NCBI GenBank assembly: GCA_002315475.1
Contig: DCGI01000017.1
Span: 1 to 23,747 of the forward strand
DNA length: 23,747 nt
Source: Christensenella sp. UBA1782
Lineage (GTDB): Bacteria > Bacillota > Clostridia > Christensenellales > DTU072
Direction of reading: 5' to 3'
Shown: positions 9,377 to 17,452 of the stretch, in pieces
Layout: each line of letters begins with the position of its first letter
Position numbering within the stretch: the first letter of the stretch is position 1
Program-made: the position numbers and the translations under genes
The notes under the pieces: generated by a model
Told to the model about the DNA's origin: nothing
What the model saw: the letters and a program-made list of their open reading frames with translations, nothing else
Databases searched by the model: none

Positions 9377-10618
9377 ATGAAAAAGTCACTGAAAATTTTA
9401 GTATTCATTCTGATAGCTCTCTTGCTTTGCGGTAGCCTTGTAGCTTGTACCGAAGAAGAAGAACCGGTACAAAACGGAATCGTTATCGTCAAAAAGGAAA
9501 AGAGTATCATTAAGGAAAAAGGGCTGAATACCACTCTGGAAGATTTGTTTAACGGTGCGGTTCAGGAAAAAACGGGTCGTGATTTGAAGACGGCAAGAAA
9601 CAGAATCGAAAAAGTCTGCGTAAAAGCCGAAAGAACCATTCGCGATAACAATGTCGGAAACGAAGTGTACGTAGCCATTTTGGAAGAATTGCAAAGAGAT
9701 CAAGACGTGAAAATTTCGGCACTCGTCAAGTTGATTGACGGGGAGATTACGCAGGAAATGAAAGACTTGACTCTGTTTTTAATCAATCAGCTCGGAAAAA
9801 ACGTCTTTTCGCAAACCGTTTATAACTGTTTTGCTTGTTATTTGGAAACCGTCTATAAAGAGTACAAAGATAACGATTATAAAGAAAGTACCGTCAAAAG
9901 AGCCAAAGAAGACTGGGAGGACTTTTTGACAATCGGTCAAGAGGACTTCACGTCCATGTTATCGATCGCCATTCTTGCGGTGGATTTATCGTCCGCCGAC
10001 GAAGAAAAACTGGAAGAAGAAAGTAAAAAGTTTACCTTTAACGACGGAGAAATCGCCGCCATTGCGCGGAGTCTTGACTTATCGAGCGGTATTCCCGTTA
10101 CCGGTTGGAAAGTTATGCTTCGGTTGGTCGGCTCTTTGATGTCGGACAGTAGTTTTTGGGGAATGGTATACAATAAAGCCAATATTTTCCTTGCAGATGA
10201 CAAAGGCGACGATTTTGAAATCGTTGCGACGTCGTTGTTTACGTTTATGCCTCTCATTACTTCCGTTCAAAAGAATATTAAAGCCGAATGGATTTCTGCC
10301 ATACAAGAAGGCGGGGATGAAGCATACCGTATCGTTTTAGAGAGTTTCCGAGAAGAAGATTGGGAAAGACTGAAAGACGTTTTGGAAATTAAACTTTCGG
10401 GAAACTATTGGGACGTAGGTATCAATTATTTCGGTTATGACAGTGACTTTATTACTTACAGCGCATCGGTGGTAACGTATACCGTCGAAGATTTGAAAAA
10501 CTGTATAAACGAACAAGAAGGATTGACCGTAAAGGATTTATCCAAAGTTATGGAGGGTATTGTCGCCAATATCTCTCCGCTATTTTCTTATTATGGGTGG
10601 CAATATGATAGAGGTTAA
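9377..10618 (+). CDS. Predicted helical lipoprotein of unknown family, first gene of the ABC-transporter cluster
   Basis: This is a 413-residue protein with a lysine-rich start (MKKSLK), a hydrophobic core and a lipobox LVAC with Cys24 as the predicted lipidated residue, followed by an acidic linker (TEEEEP). It should sit on the outer face of the cytoplasmic membrane. The mature part is mostly charged amphipathic helices, with no catalytic motif I recognise. The start is supported by AAAAAGGA just upstream. Its last 14 nt overlap the start of the ATPase gene, so the two are probably translationally coupled. That makes it a plausible partner of the transporter, such as an accessory or substrate-binding lipoprotein, but it does not look like a standard solute-binding protein. 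It does not resemble the downstream phosphoesterase-like lipoproteins beyond the signal peptide. Function unknown. Confidence 0.85.
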   Translation: MKKSLKILVFILIALLLCGSLVACTEEEEPVQNGIVIVKKEKSIIKEKGLNTTLEDLFNGAVQEKTGRDLKTARNRIEKVCVKAERTIRDNNVGNEVYVAILEELQRDQDVKISALVKLIDGEITQEMKDLTLFLINQLGKNVFSQTVYNCFACYLETVYKEYKDNDYKESTVKRAKEDWEDFLTIGQEDFTSMLSIAILAVDLSSADEEKLEEESKKFTFNDGEIAAIARSLDLSSGIPVTGWKVMLRLVGSLMSDSSFWGMVYNKANIFLADDKGDDFEIVATSLFTFMPLITSVQKNIKAEWISAIQEGGDEAYRIVLESFREEDWERLKDVLEIKLSGNYWDVGINYFGYDSDFITYSASVVTYTVEDLKNCINEQEGLTVKDLSKVMEGIVANISPLFSYYGWQYDRG

Positions 10619-11294
10619 AAACGTATTTAAGAGTTATAACGGCGAAGCCGTTTTGAAGGGCGTATCTTTTACGGTACAAAGCGGAGAGTTCGTATCCATT
10701 ATGGGTAAAAGCGGAAGCGGTAAAAGTACCCTGTTGAATATTATCGGCGGCTTTTTGGATGCCGATAAGGGAAGCGTGTTGTTCGACGGAAAGGACATTA
10801 CTTCTTTTTCCGACAAAGAAACCGCCGCATTTCGTTGCAAAGAAACGGGTTTCGTGTTCCAGTCGTTTAAGTTGATCGGAACGTTGACGGCGAGAGATAA
10901 TATCCTTTTACCCGCCGTACTCGGAAAAATGCCCGTAGCGCAAGCGGAGAAGAATTTGAAAGAACTCAGTCAGGCTTTCCATTTGGAGGAAGTTCTGGAC
11001 AAGTATCCCGACCAACTTTCGGGTGGACAATGTCAGAGAGTGGCTATCGTTCGTGCTCTTGCGTTTTCGCCCAAGACGATCATTTTGGACGAGCCGACCG
11101 GAGCTTTGGACAGTAAGACGGAAGAAGAAGTCATGACCGTACTTTCTCATTATAACAAGATAAAAGGCATGACGATTATTCAAGTTACGCACAGTGAAAA
11201 AGTGGCTTCTTACAGCAGCAGAATTATTAAAATCAAAGACGGTGAATTGGCGACAGAGGGAAGTGCGGTAGCGAATAAGTTTATGCACAGATAA
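10605..11294 (+). CDS. ABC transporter ATP-binding protein, LolD/MacB (FtsE-like) type
   Basis: A 229-residue nucleotide-binding subunit with every ABC motif in place: Walker A GKSGSGKST (34-42), Q-loop VFQSF (Gln86), signature LSGGQ (138-142), Walker B IILDEP (159-164), D-loop GALDS (166-170) and H-loop His196. The GFVFQ sequence, the LDEPTGALD block and the length are typical of the LolD/MacB/FtsE group that pairs with FtsX-fold permeases. I chose the ATG at 10605 because family members begin near MIEVKNVFKSY; the ATG at 10560 would add 15 unrelated residues that lie wholly inside the preceding lipoprotein gene. A GGGTGG sequence just upstream may serve as the ribosome binding site. It should hydrolyse ATP to drive the permease encoded 17 nt downstream. 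The subgroup is clear; the transported or regulated substrate is not. Confidence 0.95.
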   Translation: MIEVKNVFKSYNGEAVLKGVSFTVQSGEFVSIMGKSGSGKSTLLNIIGGFLDADKGSVLFDGKDITSFSDKETAAFRCKETGFVFQSFKLIGTLTARDNILLPAVLGKMPVAQAEKNLKELSQAFHLEEVLDKYPDQLSGGQCQRVAIVRALAFSPKTIILDEPTGALDSKTEEEVMTVLSHYNKIKGMTIIQVTHSEKVASYSSRIIKIKDGELATEGSAVANKFMHR

Positions 11295-11311
11295 CGGACA
11301 TAGAAAAAACT

Positions 11312-13612
11312 ATGGCAATTCAACTTTTCTTAAAACACCTTTTTACAAGCATTCGGCGAAGACCGGCACAACCGTTTTTGCTCGTGCTTGTTTTATCTCT
11401 TGCCGTACTTGCGGGTATTACCACGCTGAATATCGGTGATTTTATCGAAATAAACCAAGAGGAGGAAATAAAAGCCTCCTTTGGGAACGCCGATTATTCT
11501 ATCGCCGTAAACAGTTTGAGCGAAATACGTTTTTTATCGGTCGATGACGTGTACGCTGCCGTATCCGAAGATATCGATGCGTGCGGTGCGTATGCCTTGC
11601 CGATGATTACCGACGTCAAGAGAGATTTTGTATACGGTGTCGCTACCGATTTTGAACAAGCAAACAAAATTTTTAATTTTAAGTTTTCTTCGGCTAAAAA
11701 TCTGCCCGTCAATTACGTGGTGGACGCCATATATGTGACCGAAGAATTTGCCGCAACCTACCGTTTGAAGGTGGGCGATAAAGTCCGTATGGGCTTTTTG
11801 GGTTTCGAAAAAAATTATTTTATATACGGCGTTTCCGCCAATCCGTTCATGGGCAAATACGACGTCATGGTGGATATTTCGTCGATGGTAAAAATGATGG
11901 CTTCGGAATCGTTGTATCTTGCGTTGATACAACACGACTATATGCCGGCAAGTACCGTTTACGTCAATACCAAAGGTCACGCCGATACCGTCGTGAACCA
12001 GCTGAAAGAGGCTTTTCCCGATGCGACGTTTTCGGCTGCCGCCGTTTCGCAAGGTAACGGTATCCACGTTATGGACGAAATTATGGTTATGATGATGTTG
12101 ATATCGATCTTCTTCGTCATCTTCGTCATCTATTGTTGTTTCCATATTATTTCTTTGCAACGGCAGGAAGAAAACGCTTTATTCTATGCGGTGGGCGGAA
12201 AGTCCTATATGCTCAACATGCTTGCCATGTTCGAGGTGGCTTTCTATTGGTTCATCGGTTCGATTTTTGCCGTGCTGTTATCCTATCCGATGGCGGAATT
12301 CGTCTTGCAAGTCAGCGATTTGTATTATTGTACCGCTTTTTGGAACGCGAAAGCAATATTGATTTCGATAGCGTGTATGCTTCTTGCCGCCGAAGGCAGT
12401 ATGTTGCTGTTTATTGCCACCGAGAGTTCCAAAAAGAGAAAAATACGTGCCAAAAAGATGGTTGTACAGAAGAATTATTCTATCCTTATCGGGGTAGGAT
12501 TTTTGGTTTTGTTCGGTGCGATGGAAGCTGTCAGCTATCTGTTGCCGTTGACAAGTCGAGTGGTACCCACCTTGATTGCCTTTTTCAGTGTGCCGACTTC
12601 GGCGTTCTTCTTAGGCAGAGAAATCTACAAAGGTATCGCCAAAAGCCTATCTCGCAGAAAGAAGATTTCTGTGCCCACCCGCTACGCCTTAAAGAATACC
12701 AATAAAGTCGGGACGCTTGCCAACAGTACCGGCTTATTCGGTATACTGTTGATCATGTTGTTTTCGATAGGCTATATGATTTTCGCGAGCTACGATACCA
12801 TTGATAAGTGTTCCAACTTCTTAAACGGGGAATACTTGGTCGTCAATGCACCTACCGACGCCGTAGAACTTTTGGAAAAAGAGGACAATATAGCCCATGC
12901 TTATTCGGTCTATATGGAGTACACTCCGCGTGGCAATAAAAATATAACCGTCATGGGTGCCTCCGACATACAGGCTTTTTCGTCGCAGAATACCGACTTA
13001 ACGAAACTACCCAAAGGAAATAAAGCTATTATATCGGGTACCTACGCCGAAGAACTCGGATTGCAGAAAGACGATTCCTTTAAGATCGTCATCGGAAACA
13101 CCACGTTAAAATTGGTTTTGGAAGATACGGTAAGAAGTAACGGTAATTTCGTATATATCGATAACGAGTATTGGAATATCCCCTATACCTATGTTTTGGT
13201 AAAGGGAAAAGAAGGGGTGGAAAGTCGCAGACTTTACCAGTCGGTAGCTTCTTCCCTTGCGATGGAAAGCGTTTCCATACGGGAAGCCGACCAATTTCAA
13301 GGGGACTTGGTCGACATGAACAACAAATATTTGATTTGTTCGATCTTTATATTCTGTATCGTGTTTATCTTTGCCGTTATCGGTTTAACCGATTCTCTTG
13401 CGGCAAGTTATCGATCCCGTCGGGAGGAGTTTGCCTGCTATAAAGCGGCAGGTATGGGAAATACCGATTTGCGAAAGATGAAAATCGCCGAAGTGAATTT
13501 CTCGTTTTTGATGGGTATCTTTATCTTCCTATTGTATTTTGCATTTTTGTGTTATGCCGTCTATATGGCGGGAAAAGGGTTCATACTGAATTTCTGGTGG
13601 GCTTTGCTATGA
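11312..13612 (+). CDS. ABC transporter permease with two FtsX/MacB-like halves, apparently lacking the last membrane helix
   Basis: A 766-residue membrane protein. Predicted helices are at about 21-42, 257-281, 303-330, 347-370, 389-412, 417-436, 472-494, 673-697 and 729-753. Two large extracytoplasmic domains fall at about 43-255 and 495-672, each after the first helix of an FtsX-like half. Cytoplasmic coupling loops resemble those of FtsX permeases: LQRQEENALFYAVGG (about 282-296) and SRREEFACYKAAGMG (about 702-716). This is the layout of type VII (MacB/FtsX/BceB-like) transporters, which transmit ATP-driven movement to the outside face rather than forming a simple channel. The second half stops at FWWALL after its third helix, so only nine helices are visible and the C-terminus is predicted outside. 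The stop TGA overlaps the start of the next gene as ATGA, which implies translational coupling to the first phosphoesterase-like lipoprotein. Substrate unknown. Confidence 0.9.
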   Translation: MAIQLFLKHLFTSIRRRPAQPFLLVLVLSLAVLAGITTLNIGDFIEINQEEEIKASFGNADYSIAVNSLSEIRFLSVDDVYAAVSEDIDACGAYALPMITDVKRDFVYGVATDFEQANKIFNFKFSSAKNLPVNYVVDAIYVTEEFAATYRLKVGDKVRMGFLGFEKNYFIYGVSANPFMGKYDVMVDISSMVKMMASESLYLALIQHDYMPASTVYVNTKGHADTVVNQLKEAFPDATFSAAAVSQGNGIHVMDEIMVMMMLISIFFVIFVIYCCFHIISLQRQEENALFYAVGGKSYMLNMLAMFEVAFYWFIGSIFAVLLSYPMAEFVLQVSDLYYCTAFWNAKAILISIACMLLAAEGSMLLFIATESSKKRKIRAKKMVVQKNYSILIGVGFLVLFGAMEAVSYLLPLTSRVVPTLIAFFSVPTSAFFLGREIYKGIAKSLSRRKKISVPTRYALKNTNKVGTLANSTGLFGILLIMLFSIGYMIFASYDTIDKCSNFLNGEYLVVNAPTDAVELLEKEDNIAHAYSVYMEYTPRGNKNITVMGASDIQAFSSQNTDLTKLPKGNKAIISGTYAEELGLQKDDSFKIVIGNTTLKLVLEDTVRSNGNFVYIDNEYWNIPYTYVLVKGKEGVESRRLYQSVASSLAMESVSIREADQFQGDLVDMNNKYLICSIFIFCIVFIFAVIGLTDSLAASYRSRREEFACYKAAGMGNTDLRKMKIAEVNFSFLMGIFIFLLYFAFLCYAVYMAGKGFILNFWWALL

Positions 13613-15489
13613 AAAAGAAAATATTGTGTTCTTTCTTGATTGTGGCGATAGGGACAATGCTTATATTGTCCTTATTTGCTTGTAAGGAGAAAGAAGAGGA
13701 AGGGAAGGACGACGGATTACAGATCGCCGTACTCTCCGATATACATTTGATGACCGAAGGAGAAGTCGGACACAGGACGACTTACTTTTATAAAAGTCAC
13801 GCCCTAAAAACGCAAAATCTGCTCTTTCTGTCGGAAGCCGTCTATAAGTCGGCTATCGATAACTTGATCGAGCGGAAACCCGACGTCGTGTTGATGGCGG
13901 GCGACCTTTCGGAAACGGGTTCGGTAGACAGTCTGAACGTGATAGCGGCGGGCTGTAAAAAGCTTGAACAAGCCGGTATCAGGGTTTTCGTTACGGGAGG
14001 GCTCTCCGATTTTTCAAGAGGGTACATAAACGGCAGTGAAAAGGAAACCTTCCTTACCCATATTACACGAGACGGTTTTTGCGAAACTTTTGCCGATTAC
14101 GGGTATAACGAAGCCATTGCACAAGACGAAGAAACCCTTTCGCACGTCGTCGATTTAGACGAAACCCATCGGCTTTTGGTATTGGATACCATTTCCACCT
14201 ACGACTACACGCAAAAGGACTTTTTGGATGGGGAGGACAGAACGCCGCCCGTTTCCAACGCTACCATGATGTTCGTCGATACCGAACTGGAAAAGGCGCA
14301 AGACGCCCGAAAAGAAATGCTGGTTATGTCGTATCTGCCTATCAACGATACCATCGGGGAGTATTTCGGTGCCATGACAAAGACCAAAATGATCACGATC
14401 GACCGTCAGGAAGAATTCGCCGACATGTTTTCGATATACGGCGTACAATACGTCGTCAGCGGGCACATGCACAACCAAAACTGTCTGAAACTCGATAATC
14501 AGTATTTGACCATGTATAATTATACTCCTTCGGCGTTATGTTGTTATCCGCTCGAATATTTGTGGATGACGTCGGAAGAAGACAAGTATATCGTGGAAGA
14601 AAAATCCATCGGTGCCGTCCGAGAAGAGTATCTGCCGAAATGTTTGACCGACGAAGAAAAACAAGCCGTACTCGCCGATTCTTCGGCGTTTGCAAAACAA
14701 TATATCTTGGATCATATTTGGGTTACCGCACAGGAATATATAGACAATAACGGGGAAAAGAACGCTCTGTTTATGCGGTTTCTTCGTAAACTGAGCATCT
14801 ATCCGAGTTCTACGATTGATGAGGAACCCAAAGCGATAGCCTTTTGTGAATCCCTTTATCAAGGGTATCTTACTCTAATCAATATGCCGCTATACGGAGA
14901 AACGGACAGTATCGAAAGCGTCTGCAAGGGGTACGATATCGTCTTGCCGAAAACCTCGTATACGACGGTAAAGGATTTTATCGGCGAGATACTTTGTCAA
15001 ATCTATACCGATGACGTCCATATCACGAGCGAATCGCCCGAAGCCGTCGTATTCCGCTATATCGTCTATACGGGGTTGAAGATGATAGCCGACTTGGATA
15101 TAGGCAAATCGTTACACGAGATGAACGATGCCGTCGTTGCTTTCGACTTGACAGGCGTGGCGGATCAAATCTTTACCGAAGGCATTATCGACGTCACCAA
15201 AGACAACGTGGGGGTTGCGTTTTTGTCTATTTTAGAACCGCTCTTGCAGAAAAAAGGGGGTATTTTTTCCACCACGATGTTACAGGACGTTGCGGAAGAT
15301 TTATTGAAGCTCGTCGATACAGTACTGCCGTTCGTCTTGGCATTTACCGATGTATACGATCAAGAGAACGATACGGTCTACGGCATCCGGTACAGGAAGT
15401 ATTTCGATATTCCGAAAGGAATCGTCTATCTTCAAAAGTTCTTGGACGAAGGTCTTATCGACGTCTTTGCCGCCGACTTATTATTCTGA
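13609..15489 (+). CDS. Phosphoesterase-like lipoprotein, copy 1 (GNHD and downstream His lost)
   Basis: A 626-residue lipoprotein. The signal peptide ends in lipobox LFAC (Cys25) and is followed by a KEKEEEGKDD linker. A calcineurin-like metallophosphoesterase domain spans about 38-340, closest in my judgement to Lmo2642/CpdA-like Firmicutes proteins, with the typical block FADYGYNEAI. Motifs kept: DIH (Asp44, His46), GD (Asp99) and GHMH (285-288). Motifs lost: GNHD reads GLSD (131-134), and the later metal-ligand His position reads MSYLP (240-244). Catalysis by the normal two-metal mechanism is therefore unlikely. The C-terminal part (about 360-626) contains MPLYGE (426-431) and a conserved helical region that I do not recognise. 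The start at 13609 gives a normal signal peptide and an ATGA overlap with the permease; the upstream ATG at 13549 would lie inside the permease gene. It is the first of six tandem paralogues. Confidence 0.9.
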   Translation: MKKKILCSFLIVAIGTMLILSLFACKEKEEEGKDDGLQIAVLSDIHLMTEGEVGHRTTYFYKSHALKTQNLLFLSEAVYKSAIDNLIERKPDVVLMAGDLSETGSVDSLNVIAAGCKKLEQAGIRVFVTGGLSDFSRGYINGSEKETFLTHITRDGFCETFADYGYNEAIAQDEETLSHVVDLDETHRLLVLDTISTYDYTQKDFLDGEDRTPPVSNATMMFVDTELEKAQDARKEMLVMSYLPINDTIGEYFGAMTKTKMITIDRQEEFADMFSIYGVQYVVSGHMHNQNCLKLDNQYLTMYNYTPSALCCYPLEYLWMTSEEDKYIVEEKSIGAVREEYLPKCLTDEEKQAVLADSSAFAKQYILDHIWVTAQEYIDNNGEKNALFMRFLRKLSIYPSSTIDEEPKAIAFCESLYQGYLTLINMPLYGETDSIESVCKGYDIVLPKTSYTTVKDFIGEILCQIYTDDVHITSESPEAVVFRYIVYTGLKMIADLDIGKSLHEMNDAVVAFDLTGVADQIFTEGIIDVTKDNVGVAFLSILEPLLQKKGGIFSTTMLQDVAEDLLKLVDTVLPFVLAFTDVYDQENDTVYGIRYRKYFDIPKGIVYLQKFLDEGLIDVFAADLLF

Positions 15490-15545
15490 TCAAAAAAGAC
15501 GTTCTTACCCGAGAAAGTTTGACGTCGAAAGAAAAAGGATACAGT

Positions 15546-17432
15546 ATGAAAAAGAAAATCGTAGGGGTTGTACTTTGCTTGGTACTGACGGGACTCATCG
15601 TTGCGTCTTTGTCGGCGTGTGACAAAAAAGGCGGAAAGAAAACCGAAGTTCAGTCCTTACAAGTGGCGGTTTTGTCGGACATTCATTTGATGACTGACGA
15701 AGAAGTGGGCGACCGAACGAGTTATTACTATACTTATTATACCAATAGAATGCAAAGTATGGTTTTTTTGTCGGAGGCTATATATAAGTCGGTCATTGAC
15801 CAACTTATCGAACAAAAGCCCGACGTGGTTTTACTGTCGGGCGACCTTACCAATACCGGTTCGGTTGCGAGTATGCAGGTGGTTGCCGACGGCTGTGAAA
15901 AACTGGAAAAAGCCGGTATTAAGGTTTTCGTTACCGGCGGTCTGAACGATTTTTCGCAAGGCGTCTATAAAAGAGGGGTTTATTTCCAGTATATTCCGAG
16001 AGTTTCGCCTGAAAGTTTTGCCGAAATGTTTGCCGATTACGGGTATAACGAAGCGATTGCGCGGGACGACGAAACTTTGTCGTACGTCGTCGACCTCGAC
16101 GAAACGCACCGCCTTTTGGTATTGGATACCATATCTACGTACGATTACAGTCAAAGCGACTTTTTAGACGCCGACGTGCGGACGCCCGAAGTCAGTAACG
16201 CCCTTCTGTGCTTTATAGAGGAAGTCCTTGACGAAGCGAGAGACCAAAGAAAAGAAGTCTTGGTCATGTCCTATCTGCCCGTCAACAATGCCGTCGGGGA
16301 CTATTTCGGTATCTTGACGAAAAATAGAATGCTTGCCCTCGACAAGCAGGAGTATATTGCGGAAATGTTTACCGAATTCGGCGTTCGGTATGCCGTCAGC
16401 GGACGTCTGCACGTGCAGAAGTGTTTGGCACTCGATAATCAATATACCACGTTTTATAACTATTTTTCTTCCGCTCTGTGTTGTTATCCGTTGGAAATCA
16501 TGTGGCTTACGTCGGAGGAAGACAGGTTTATCGTGGAAGAAAAGCCTCTGACAAAGGTAAAAGAAGAGTATCTGCCCGACTGTCTGACGGCGGAAGAACG
16601 AGCGGGCATACTCGCCGATCCCGTTGCTTTTTCGGAACGATACGTTTTGGAGAATATTTGGAACGTTATCCAAAATTCTATCGACCAAGAGGGCAAAAAC
16701 GGTTGGTTTATGCGCCTTTTATATAAAGCCGGCTACTACGAAAGCACCGAAATCTATAACGAAGCAAAGCCCGTAGCCTTTTGTGAAAAAATCTATCAAG
16801 GATATTTGAAACTGCTCGATATGCCTTTATACGGCGAGGAAAACAGTATCGAAAGCGTTTGCGGTGCATACGAAATCGAATTGCCGTCCGTCCCGTACGC
16901 TACGGTAAAAGAGTTTATTGCCGAAAACATACGCTATATATATTCCGACGAAACCCGCATCACGGCGGGTACGCCCGAATCCGTCGTCTTTCGCTATATC
17001 ATTTATACCGCGTTGAAAATGATAGCCGAGATGAATATAGGACAAGACTTACACGAAATGAACGATGCCGTCGTTGCCTTCGATTTGACCGTTTTTACCG
17101 ATTCTTTGTTTACCGAAGGTATCATTGACATTACCACAGAGGATATCGGGGTGCAACTTTTTTCGGTATTTGAACCCCTTTTGCAAGAAAAACTCGGTTT
17201 GAAAAATAAGTTTTTCCCGTCAAGCGGGACAGAACAGTATCTGGAAGTGATTGATACCATACTGCCTTACGCCTTGAAGATATTGTTCCCGTTGGAGTAC
17301 GACGATGAGGAAAAAACGATTTTCGGTATCAGGTATGAGAAATACGTTGACGTAAAAAACGGTATTTTTGACTTGGAAAAGTTCTTAGATGACGCCTTAT
17401 TGGACATTTTTGCCCGAGATATATTATTCTAA
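15546..17432 (+). CDS. Phosphoesterase-like lipoprotein, copy 2 (GNHD, downstream His and GHxH all broken)
   Basis: A 628-residue lipoprotein with lipobox LSAC (Cys25). It is the closest relative of copy 1 by eye, sharing long stretches around LDTISTYDY and the C-terminal HEMNDAVVAFDLT block. Motifs kept: DIH (Asp45, His47) and GD (Asp100). GNHD reads GLND (132-135), the later metal-ligand His position reads MSYLP (from 241), and GHxH reads GRLH (286-289) with Arg in place of the first His. With three of five metal/catalytic motifs damaged this is almost certainly not a working phosphoesterase. MPLYGE is at 426. I chose the start at 15546 because AAAAAGGA lies 6 nt upstream and MKKKI begins the signal peptide; the ATG at 15519 would add nine hydrophilic residues. 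The 56-nt gap from copy 1 is the longest gap inside the array. Confidence 0.9.
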   Translation: MKKKIVGVVLCLVLTGLIVASLSACDKKGGKKTEVQSLQVAVLSDIHLMTDEEVGDRTSYYYTYYTNRMQSMVFLSEAIYKSVIDQLIEQKPDVVLLSGDLTNTGSVASMQVVADGCEKLEKAGIKVFVTGGLNDFSQGVYKRGVYFQYIPRVSPESFAEMFADYGYNEAIARDDETLSYVVDLDETHRLLVLDTISTYDYSQSDFLDADVRTPEVSNALLCFIEEVLDEARDQRKEVLVMSYLPVNNAVGDYFGILTKNRMLALDKQEYIAEMFTEFGVRYAVSGRLHVQKCLALDNQYTTFYNYFSSALCCYPLEIMWLTSEEDRFIVEEKPLTKVKEEYLPDCLTAEERAGILADPVAFSERYVLENIWNVIQNSIDQEGKNGWFMRLLYKAGYYESTEIYNEAKPVAFCEKIYQGYLKLLDMPLYGEENSIESVCGAYEIELPSVPYATVKEFIAENIRYIYSDETRITAGTPESVVFRYIIYTALKMIAEMNIGQDLHEMNDAVVAFDLTVFTDSLFTEGIIDITTEDIGVQLFSVFEPLLQEKLGLKNKFFPSSGTEQYLEVIDTILPYALKILFPLEYDDEEKTIFGIRYEKYVDVKNGIFDLEKFLDDALLDIFARDILF

Positions 17433-17452
17433 AGAAAAAGGAAAGGAAAACT

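Noticed and set aside
12133..12705. Second + strand frame of 190 codons inside the permease
   Set aside because: Rich in Arg and Cys with no domain; it lies inside the membrane-helix region of the permease, which is strongly supported.
13549..13608. Upstream in-frame starts for the ATPase (10560), copy 1 (13549) and copy 2 (15519)
   Set aside because: They add residues that are unlike the family or hide the signal peptide; the starts at 10605, 13609 and 15546 give family-typical N-termini.
15498..15526. Weak hairpin (GACGT/ACGTC with an inner TTCT/AGAA) in the gap between copies 1 and 2
   Set aside because: The stem is too short and interrupted, and no U-tract follows; not enough to call a terminator.
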